The translations under genes were made by a program, and so were the position numbers. From Paenibacillus sp. MMS18-CY102 (GTDB taxonomy: Bacteria > Bacillota > Bacilli > Paenibacillales > Paenibacillaceae): DNA of 58,618 bases. Positions 51,815 through 58,618 of the stretch are shown here, one piece after another. Location: positions 1 to 58,618 of the forward strand of contig NZ_WSTC01000036.1 in assembly GCF_009789195.1 (NCBI RefSeq), read 5' to 3'. The notes under the pieces were generated by a model that ran no database searches, was not told where the DNA came from, and saw only the letters and a program-made list of their open reading frames with translations. Positions within the stretch are counted from its first letter, which is position 1. Each line of letters opens with the position of its first letter.

Positions 51815-54800
51815 ATGAAAAAGTTTTTCAATCTATTTTTGATTTTTTCTTTTTTGGCGGGTCTTGTACCCGCTGTTTTTGTACCTAAAGTTGCTGAAGC
51901 AGTGCTTGGAGACAACGCAAGTGTTACTCCAATTAATCGAACTATGACTGGAGAGTCCCGCTACGTCGCGGTTGGTTTTATGTATTTCGAGATAATGAGC
52001 AAAAACGACGGTTCATGGGATACTTCTAAACCCCGTCCAGGGTCCATTGAGGATATTAGTAAGACATATACGTTTAATTTTCCAGACAGGAGAGTACGTA
52101 GTGTTTCAGTGAAGTCGTTCAACCCAGTTACAAATAATGACATTTTTTCGGATTCTCGTACAGGCGCGGAAGGGTGGTACGCATTTGAAAAATTTATAAG
52201 TTCAAATGTAACAAACTATCAAACAACGAATATCGTTGGTTACGGATCGTCAACAGTTACATTTACCGCCAATGTAACAGCACTTCTGAATTCATCTCAA
52301 ATTTACGATGTTCGCGAACAATCCGCTAATGATAACATCGACTACTGCCCCAAATGCACCGAAGACGCCCTAATCTACCGCTATTACATCCCACTCCTCT
52401 TCGAAATTCAACTCGACGGCCGCGAAGCCGTCCATCACTACTTAACCGACGCTACCCTCATCGATTCGGACTTTCCTGATCAGTCCCGAAACGTTTCGCA
52501 AGGCGAATCTCTTTCGCTCACGCCTGCCCAAAATGCCAAATACGAATACATAGGCTACAAGAAATCAACAGACGGCCCACCAAGTGGGGGAGCAATTATG
52601 CCAGGCAATCCTCCGGACGTCGACTACGATGGCACATACGATATTTATCACGTCAATCTGTACTATAAGAAAGTGGCAGATCCAACAGCCTACATCCGCC
52701 ACGTCGATCGCGCTGGAAAGCCTATTCCTGGCTTAGCGGATCGGGAAGAAAAGCTGGAAGATAACAAGCTGTTTAATCCCAAACATACCGCAGCCCCTAA
52801 TGGCTATACGTATGCTGGCTATGCCAAAACAACGACTGGCACACCGCCTACTGATTTTACTTCTCCTGCTGGCGGCGAATATCCAAGCTTTACGTATACC
52901 GGCGGCTTCAAAACGTTATATCTCTATTATGTTTATGACCGAGATGGCGGTACAGCCTACATTCGACACGTTGATCGTAGCGGCAATCCTATACCTGGCC
53001 TGACGGATCGCAGTGAACCGCTTGAATTAAGCAAACTGTTTAACTCCAAGAGCACACCTCCACCAACCGGCTACACCTATGACGGATACGTCAAAACGAC
53101 GACAGGAATAGCACCAACCGATTTCACCAACCCGGCGAAGGGTGAGTACCCAGGGTTCACCTACAACGGATCATTTAAAATACTTCACCTAACTTACGTT
53201 TACTCAAGCTCCGCCATTAACTTCACAGGCGATTTTGACGTCATCCGCCCTACAATTTCATATCGAGACTCATTTAAACTGCACCCACGAGACTTTAGTC
53301 TAAAGGGCTGCACGTATCAAGGCCATCAATGGAAAATCGTTCGGAATGGGGTTGAATATACATCCCCGATCATAACAAGCCAAACAACTGATACAACCTA
53401 TGGCTATAGCAACTATCCATCCGTTATCGGGGTGGGAGCACATCAAATTTATATGAAAATATATACGGCCAACTGTGGCAACAGCGATTGGATCGGGCCG
53501 AAAACGCTCGAAGTGGATGGTCCAAGCAATAACAAACCGCCTGAATTTAAAATCGCTTGGGTACGCCCTAGCGATCCGTTAAAGCCCGTTACACAAGCCG
53601 TGGAAGGCGAAGTGTTGAGCATCGCCGTCATTCAGGATCCTAGCGTGCCAACGCCGAATGATCCGGACGGGGACACATTGACTTTTGGCGGATTTACATT
53701 TTCAAGCGATTGGGGCAAGCAAATACCGAGTAAATATGCGGAAGGCTGGATGGCCTACAACAACGTTACGATGGATACACTCGGCACGCACAGTGTTTCC
53801 GCATTGATGCGTGATCCATTCGGGGCTACAGCTACTGCTTATACATCGGTTAATGTAGTGCCGATCAATCCAATTCCAGTTATTGAAGGGCCGGATAAAG
53901 TAGTGGAAGGAAGGCCGCTGCCATCCGGGTTTCATGCAGATAAGAGCTACAGCCCAGTTGGCCGAATGATTGATCACCCGCGAGATGAGTGGACGAATAA
54001 GAAAGCTTTATATGCCACACCGGGCAAAGAAATCATCAAGCTCAATGTGTACGATAACATGGGCTTAAAATCGTTAGAGCCTGCCCAACACGTGCTCACA
54101 GTTTTGGAAGATTTGCCGCCAGTAGTTGATCTGAAAGGAGCGCTTACGGCCGTTCGCAATATTACTTACCCATACACCGGCACTGCAGTAAGCCCTGACG
54201 GTGATAAAATCATCTCCGTGACGATAAAGCGAGCTTACGATTCCAATAATGATGGATCTTTTGCAAACGAGACGAAGAGCAATCTAACTATCTCTCCGGC
54301 TTACGCCTTTAGTTATGCCTATCCGAAAGTGGGCAAATATCTATACACAATTTGTGCGACGGAAGATTGGGGGAAAAGCGCTTGTAAGGATGTAACAGTT
54401 GATGTCGTCAATGACTCCCCAACCGTATCATTCGAGGTTTCATCGGCCGTGACTGAGCCACCGCTATATGTGCCTGTTCCGATCAGCCCAAGCGACATCG
54501 TCTCTGGCGCGGACTGGAAGAACACTGATACCGCTAACCTGAACAAGCCAAAAGCCTGGTCAGTAAGCCCAAGTGCTGTCCTTGGATCGATCGCATATAA
54601 TTCCGGGGATCACACGATAACCGGAGCGGAACATTCAAATTACCGTGCACTTAGTATGATTACGGAAACGCAATATGCAGAAAGCGATGACAGAAGATCG
54701 GTACTCGGATACAACAATAATAACCGGCTCTTCGTAGAGGACCCCGTCACGCTCGGAGATGGATATTACGCCTATAACGCTGGTGACTCTGGATCGTCTA

Positions 54801-57800
54801 TGATTTTGATTTACCACAAAAATACACCGAGTAATTATCAGTTCGTCCGCTACTCGGGCATCTCGAACGGCTTCAGTTGGTATTCAGAAGAGATATACGC
54901 AGTCGATCTTTATCATGGCAAAGTTGTAACCTACATCAAAAGCAACAATTATACATCTAAATACGCCGTCTATACGATGGATAGCTTTACTCATCCAGCT
55001 GGCCAACCGTACGAGCTCTTAAGTTCTTATGTAGTTCCGAAATCAGCTTCCAACGTAGGCCAATACCAGAAACGGCTTTCCGGATCGTATGTTAACTTCG
55101 AATCTTCAACTGATGCGAACGGAAAATACATCACAACCTATCCATGGGGCAGCCCAATATCAGGAACGAAAAAAACAGGTAACTGTATCGTGACGTTAAA
55201 TTGCGTGTATGGCGGCAACTACATCCCAGTAAAGCAAAGCAGTTATTTTGGCCGTTATGCGATACTTAGTGATGGAGGAACAGTGGGGGATGGTCCAGGG
55301 CTATATATTGTCGATCCCGCCCAGTTTACAAGCCGTAAAGTTGCTGGTGAGGGCAGCATCCGGTTTGCGCCAGGCAATGCGGGGTGGTTGCTCTCAAAAG
55401 ACGAGCAGTACTTATTGCATTACAGAAGCGGTAACTATTGGGGAGTTATGGACCTTGCCAGCGGAGTAATCACGCAAAGCGGTATCGGGCCCAACTATAA
55501 GCTGTTGTCAACGTTTAACGATTATGTGGCTTTCCTTGACCAGTCCAACAATCGGATTGTTGGGTACAAGCTTGGCAAGACGCTAACGCAACTATGGTCG
55601 ACCAGTAACCACTTTGCCGCAATTAATAGTGCAGATCCGGCAACACAGCCGGTTACGGCCGACGGGTTTATGTACTTTTACGATATAAACTTTACGCTCA
55701 TGACATTGGATTTGCGGACGGGCCAAATGCGCAGCCTCGGTTCAATTCCTAGGGGTAACGCTTCGACCATCAATAGAATCAGAGTAATCGCAGATGATAA
55801 AGTTGAAATACAGATGCGATCCAGCGGTACAATAATGACGGCCTGGATGTCAGGCACGCCACGAGCGAGCGACACCAGTCCAGTTGGAACGCAGAACCAA
55901 CTCATGTCATCCACCAATCTTGCCAACGTGCAATTCACATATGCGACACGGCTGAATGAGATTGAGAGCGACCATCTCTATTCTGGATTCGCATATCGAA
56001 TGGCTGACAACGAGAGCATGTATCGTGTAGAGATGAACAGCAAGATTGTACGGCTTGTGAAAGTTGCTAACGGAGCGCGTACCGTAATCAAAGAAGCGGC
56101 GTTTGCTGTTTCCGAAGGCGTTTGGACGTCCTTCAAAATTGTTGCGCAAGATGACCGGCATAAGGTTTATGCAAATGGCGTGCCTTTAATTGATATAACG
56201 GATGCTTATTTGAAAAAGGGCTATTTCGGACCGTATTCCGAGATTCCAAAAACAGAGTTCAAGTCACTAACCTACGCAGATATGGACTTGAGTGCATCGT
56301 CGGCCCAATACAGTAATATAGCCATCGCCGGCGGTGACGTAAAGTATAATGATTATTTTGATGATCCAGAGAATGACCCAGCGATTCAGGCTTTGACCAA
56401 ATGGACGTATGCCAAAATTGCAGAAAAGTTCCTTGACGCTAGCGATGGTAAATCCGGAGCGTCCGCAATGACTGGCAAAACGTATACGAAGCCTCAAATG
56501 CCATTTGATAAAGTTGGCTTATACCGAATTAGCTACGCCTCAACGGACGACCCACATCCAAACCATTTGTACACGGACATGGCTTTTGCTGCTTATCGCA
56601 AGGAATCTAACGAATATACAGCGGATGTCATCGTACACCGTCGGCCAATCGCACAGTTCGCATTGCTGCAGCAGCCTGATGGAAAAATCACATGGACCGA
56701 CTTTAGCAGAGATCCCGACCGCTACTTGAGCGCAACGAATTATTCATCAGAAGCAACGGGGATCGACTATTATAAGACGCGCGGCGTATTGGAGAAGAAG
56801 TTTTACTACATCACGCCTAATGGAAAAATGGTAAAAGAAAAGCTAGTTGCCCCTCAGGAGGCAGGGGACTACGAAATTGGCATGGCTGTTAGAGATGAAT
56901 ACGGTGCATGGAGCGATTACTTTGTCGTTAATCTCACTGCTGACAAAGTAGCGCCGGCGAATACTCCGCCTGTTCCGGGCTTTACGAGCTCGTACATTAA
57001 CACTTTTCGCGGAGTGCCGATAACGTTCAACTCAACAGCTTATGACAATGAGGACGGAGGGCGAGAGAACTTAGCGCACGAATACTACGTTCGTAACCTA
57101 ACAATGATGTCTACGGAGTCGCTGCAAAGCAACTCGCGCACGACTTGGATAAAAACATTCCACTCGATAGGCACCTTCAATATAAGGCAAGTTATTGAGG
57201 ATAAAGATGGCGTATCCGCACAATATCAATTGCAAGTGGGCATCCACAATCGTGTGCCTAGCGCTGTTGTTGTTACACCAGAGAGCTCGGATCAGTCCAA
57301 GCCTACGAAATTTGATACTTTAAGGCCTGCTTTCAAATGGGCGTACAGTGACAAAGATGGTGACGTTCAGAAGCAGTATCAAATGAGGATATATCGATAT
57401 GGCGGCATCTTGCAGGCAGATACTAATACGAGAACTGGAACAGAATTTATGTTCATTCCAAATGCAGATTTGCCAGAAAAAATCAACATGTATATCGTAG
57501 TCCGGGTGTACGACGGATATGACTGGAGTGACTGGAGCGATCCAAAGTACTTCTATATAGAAACCAATCAACCGCCATTGGCGGCATTTGATTGGTCTCC
57601 AAAACCTGTGTGGGAAGGTGACGAGTTGAAAATTATGAACCGCTCTACAGACCCAGACGGTGATACACTAACATCTAAGTGGACGGTTGTGTCTCCTTCG
57701 AACGAGAAATTGTCTTTTTCAAATGATCCCGTCTTAACTAATGTAACGCCTGGTAGGTATCAAATAACACTGATGGTTGACGATGGACAGGCAACAGCAA

Positions 57801-58246
57801 CTGTAACACATCCAATTGAAGTGCTGCCGCTAAGTATAGAGGCAGACGTGAATCACACCGGTGAGTGGAAAGTCATTCATGACCAGAAGGGGCATGAGAC
57901 AGGCTTAAATCCAAAAGACTTTTATGCTGGCGAGACGATACTAGCTAACGCTAATACGACACCGGGAGCTGAAGTAGCCCGGGTAACGGCAAGGCTGTCT
58001 GCTACAGGCCTGGATGGCAATGACCTTACACGAGTGTGGGAGATGAAAGCAGTTAAAGGGAAAGACCGATTTGCAGCTGATCTGCTGGATGACAGGTGGG
58101 CTTCATTGAAAGAAGGCATGCCACTCGGCGAGTACTCTTTCGTGTTTATGGTGGAGTATACGAATGGAGTAAGGAAAACAACAGAAGTCCCGTTTCACAT
58201 CGTAGGGTCTGTTTATGAAACAGTTCAAGTACATCGAAGACAATAG
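51815..58246 (+). CDS. giant secreted multidomain (MucBP-like/PKD-like) protein
   Basis: A 2143-residue protein, ATG 51815 after AAGGGTGAT. The signal peptide (about residues 1-31) ends at VAEA. In order: a Ser/Thr/Asn-rich N-domain with a CPKC pair near 183 (31-285), two tandem MucBP-like repeats of 89 residues (about 288-467), a beta-rich segment (about 470-570), PKD/cadherin-like domains (about 570-868, with DPDGDTLTFGG and GDKIISVTIKRAYDSN), a long region of short strand repeats that may be a beta-propeller (about 880-1330, with KYAVYTMDSF, GLYIVDPAQF), a LamG/DUF1080-like domain (about 1355-1490), and three or more PKD/FN3-like domains (about 1700-2143, e.g. MNRSTDPDGDTLTSKWTV). No LPXTG, SLH or other anchor is seen. 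A surface or matrix adhesin/carbohydrate-binding role is only a guess. Confidence 0.8.
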   Translation: MKKFFNLFLIFSFLAGLVPAVFVPKVAEAVLGDNASVTPINRTMTGESRYVAVGFMYFEIMSKNDGSWDTSKPRPGSIEDISKTYTFNFPDRRVRSVSVKSFNPVTNNDIFSDSRTGAEGWYAFEKFISSNVTNYQTTNIVGYGSSTVTFTANVTALLNSSQIYDVREQSANDNIDYCPKCTEDALIYRYYIPLLFEIQLDGREAVHHYLTDATLIDSDFPDQSRNVSQGESLSLTPAQNAKYEYIGYKKSTDGPPSGGAIMPGNPPDVDYDGTYDIYHVNLYYKKVADPTAYIRHVDRAGKPIPGLADREEKLEDNKLFNPKHTAAPNGYTYAGYAKTTTGTPPTDFTSPAGGEYPSFTYTGGFKTLYLYYVYDRDGGTAYIRHVDRSGNPIPGLTDRSEPLELSKLFNSKSTPPPTGYTYDGYVKTTTGIAPTDFTNPAKGEYPGFTYNGSFKILHLTYVYSSSAINFTGDFDVIRPTISYRDSFKLHPRDFSLKGCTYQGHQWKIVRNGVEYTSPIITSQTTDTTYGYSNYPSVIGVGAHQIYMKIYTANCGNSDWIGPKTLEVDGPSNNKPPEFKIAWVRPSDPLKPVTQAVEGEVLSIAVIQDPSVPTPNDPDGDTLTFGGFTFSSDWGKQIPSKYAEGWMAYNNVTMDTLGTHSVSALMRDPFGATATAYTSVNVVPINPIPVIEGPDKVVEGRPLPSGFHADKSYSPVGRMIDHPRDEWTNKKALYATPGKEIIKLNVYDNMGLKSLEPAQHVLTVLEDLPPVVDLKGALTAVRNITYPYTGTAVSPDGDKIISVTIKRAYDSNNDGSFANETKSNLTISPAYAFSYAYPKVGKYLYTICATEDWGKSACKDVTVDVVNDSPTVSFEVSSAVTEPPLYVPVPISPSDIVSGADWKNTDTANLNKPKAWSVSPSAVLGSIAYNSGDHTITGAEHSNYRALSMITETQYAESDDRRSVLGYNNNNRLFVEDPVTLGDGYYAYNAGDSGSSMILIYHKNTPSNYQFVRYSGISNGFSWYSEEIYAVDLYHGKVVTYIKSNNYTSKYAVYTMDSFTHPAGQPYELLSSYVVPKSASNVGQYQKRLSGSYVNFESSTDANGKYITTYPWGSPISGTKKTGNCIVTLNCVYGGNYIPVKQSSYFGRYAILSDGGTVGDGPGLYIVDPAQFTSRKVAGEGSIRFAPGNAGWLLSKDEQYLLHYRSGNYWGVMDLASGVITQSGIGPNYKLLSTFNDYVAFLDQSNNRIVGYKLGKTLTQLWSTSNHFAAINSADPATQPVTADGFMYFYDINFTLMTLDLRTGQMRSLGSIPRGNASTINRIRVIADDKVEIQMRSSGTIMTAWMSGTPRASDTSPVGTQNQLMSSTNLANVQFTYATRLNEIESDHLYSGFAYRMADNESMYRVEMNSKIVRLVKVANGARTVIKEAAFAVSEGVWTSFKIVAQDDRHKVYANGVPLIDITDAYLKKGYFGPYSEIPKTEFKSLTYADMDLSASSAQYSNIAIAGGDVKYNDYFDDPENDPAIQALTKWTYAKIAEKFLDASDGKSGASAMTGKTYTKPQMPFDKVGLYRISYASTDDPHPNHLYTDMAFAAYRKESNEYTADVIVHRRPIAQFALLQQPDGKITWTDFSRDPDRYLSATNYSSEATGIDYYKTRGVLEKKFYYITPNGKMVKEKLVAPQEAGDYEIGMAVRDEYGAWSDYFVVNLTADKVAPANTPPVPGFTSSYINTFRGVPITFNSTAYDNEDGGRENLAHEYYVRNLTMMSTESLQSNSRTTWIKTFHSIGTFNIRQVIEDKDGVSAQYQLQVGIHNRVPSAVVVTPESSDQSKPTKFDTLRPAFKWAYSDKDGDVQKQYQMRIYRYGGILQADTNTRTGTEFMFIPNADLPEKINMYIVVRVYDGYDWSDWSDPKYFYIETNQPPLAAFDWSPKPVWEGDELKIMNRSTDPDGDTLTSKWTVVSPSNEKLSFSNDPVLTNVTPGRYQITLMVDDGQATATVTHPIEVLPLSIEADVNHTGEWKVIHDQKGHETGLNPKDFYAGETILANANTTPGAEVARVTARLSATGLDGNDLTRVWEMKAVKGKDRFAADLLDDRWASLKEGMPLGEYSFVFMVEYTNGVRKTTEVPFHIVGSVYETVQVHRRQ
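52675..53211 (+). repeat. two tandem 89-codon MucBP-like repeats
   Basis: TAYIRHVDRAGKPIPGLADR (from about 52688) recurs as TAYIRHVDRSGNPIPGLTDR exactly 267 bases later. Both copies continue with GYTYAGY/GYTYDGY, KTTTGTPPTDFTSPA/KTTTGIAPTDFTNPA and YPSFTY/YPGFTY. The DNA has diverged much more than the protein, so selection maintains the repeats. Confidence 0.85.
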
Positions 58247-58315
58247 CTAAATCGCCATGCAGCCTATAGCCTTTAATAGTAATTTCAGGTTTTATAAATA
58301 AGTTTAGAAAAACTA

Positions 58316-58345
58316 TTGACTGCTATAGGCGCGGCATGGTACATT
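58316..58345 (+). promoter_or_regulatory. rRNA operon promoter P1
   Basis: TTGACT (58316-58321) and TACATT (58340-58345), 18 bases apart, with an extended -10 TG (58337-58338). AT-rich sequence upstream could act as an UP element. It starts 70 bases after the giant gene and reads into rRNA. Confidence 0.7.
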
Positions 58346-58410
58346 AATTCTCGCCGCTTTTGAAGCGCGTCGCATTCGATAAATAAGCAAAAAGAAATTT
58401 AAAAAAATGC

Positions 58411-58440
58411 TTGCAATCGAATAACGAAGTGTGATACATT
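58411..58440 (+). promoter_or_regulatory. rRNA operon promoter P2
   Basis: TTGCAA (58411-58416) and TACATT (58435-58440), spacing 18 bases, preceded by an A-rich tract (58388-58408). The same -10 as P1. Tandem promoters are usual for rrn operons of bacilli. Confidence 0.7.
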
Positions 58441-58497
58441 ATAAAAGTCGCCGCTGACGAGGTGGTCGACAAGAAACAAAAGATTATTACACGAAAT

Positions 58498-58511
58498 TGT
58501 TCTTTGAAAAC
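58498..58511 (+). promoter_or_regulatory. boxA antitermination element of the rRNA leader
   Basis: TGTTCTTTGAAAAC matches the boxA core TGCTCTTTGAAAAC of Bacillus rrn leaders at 13 of 14 positions. It recruits NusB/NusE for rRNA antitermination. Confidence 0.85.
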
Positions 58512-58602
58512 TGAACAACGAGCGAAACTGTCAGAATAAATGTTTCAAAATGAGCTACAAATGCTCTAAAGTTGAAGATTTTCAACTCGCGTTGAAAACT
58601 TC

Positions 58603-58618
58603 TTTTATGGAGAGTTTG
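58603..58618 (+). rRNA. 16S rRNA, 5' end only (cut by window)
   Basis: TTTTATGGAGAGTTTG is the conserved start of 16S rRNA in this group (B. subtilis TTTATCGGAGAGTTTGATCC). The gene is truncated by the window end. Upstream (58570-58600) GTTGAAGATTTTCAAC and GTTGAAAACTTC are likely leader processing stems. Confidence 0.9.

Noticed and set aside
57320-57571. Short minus-strand frames inside the giant secreted gene
   Set aside because: They overlap a single continuous 2143-residue frame with clear domains; no ribosome sites.

Overview
The window looks like a chromosomal segment of an endospore-forming Firmicute of the Paenibacillaceae (Paenibacillus or Cohnella type). The reasons are a tricistronic ger germination operon, CIRCE-controlled groESL, ydcC-alr-ndoAI-ndoA and perR-ygzB-ygxA-rrn gene orders like those of Bacillus subtilis, good AGGAGG-type ribosome sites with many GTG/TTG starts, and moderate GC. 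No tRNA, CRISPR array, phage gene or insertion sequence was seen. The last bases are the 5' end of a 16S rRNA gene.

Layout. 0.2-4 kb: germinant receptor operon (B-A-C order). 4-8.3 kb: groES-groEL with sigma-A promoter, CIRCE and terminator, then an AT-richer AAA-ATPase/PD-(D/E)XK gene followed by what looks like a shrunken groEL 3' remnant. 8.3-11.3 kb, minus strand: polar amino-acid (glutamine type) ABC transporter made of a fused binding protein/permease plus its ATPase, and a ribbon-helix-helix regulator. 11.5-16.2 kb: multidrug-type ABC exporter, a small membrane protein, a His-rich CobW/COG0523 GTPase followed by a secreted His-rich repeat protein, and an AIM24/TIGR00266 protein.

16.2-24.4 kb: a nine-kilobase sulfonate-type operon with a structured leader: two SsuC-like permeases, a flavoprotein resembling AprA, a small 2x[4Fe-4S] ferredoxin resembling AprB, an SsuA-like lipoprotein, an alpha/beta hydrolase, and then a second flavoprotein/ferredoxin pair. 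No ABC ATPase is encoded in it. This is my leading candidate for an under-described metabolic system, probably reductive or oxidative processing of an imported sulfur (or similar small organic) compound.

24.4-30 kb: ydcC-like lipoprotein, alanine racemase, EndoAI/EndoA (MazEF) toxin-antitoxin, then a YhgE/ABC-2-like membrane protein with its TetR regulator and a palindromic operator. 30-36.4 kb: a Tad/Flp-like pilus or secretion operon (SAF/CpaB, TadZ-like with lost Walker lysines, CpaF/TadA, TadB, TadC) followed by four small membrane-anchored proteins, two of which are too short to be found by ordinary gene calling; the operon is preceded by a structured leader with an intrinsic terminator. 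36.4-46.6 kb: M24 peptidase, a YxlEFG-like ABC system, an IDEAL-domain protein, gatCAB, MgtC-like protein overlapping a DUF4097 membrane protein. 46.6-50.6 kb: perR with its own PerR-box promoter, a membrane-anchored GH18 protein, ygzB and ygxA. 50.8-58.2 kb: a secreted copper-amine-oxidase-like-domain protein and a 2143-residue secreted multidomain protein, placed between ygxA and the rRNA operon. 58.3-58.6 kb: two tandem rrn promoters, boxA and the 16S start.

All functional calls are by reading the translated sequence and recalling family motifs; no database search was run. Start codons were chosen by ribosome-site spacing and family length, and uncertain ones are flagged.
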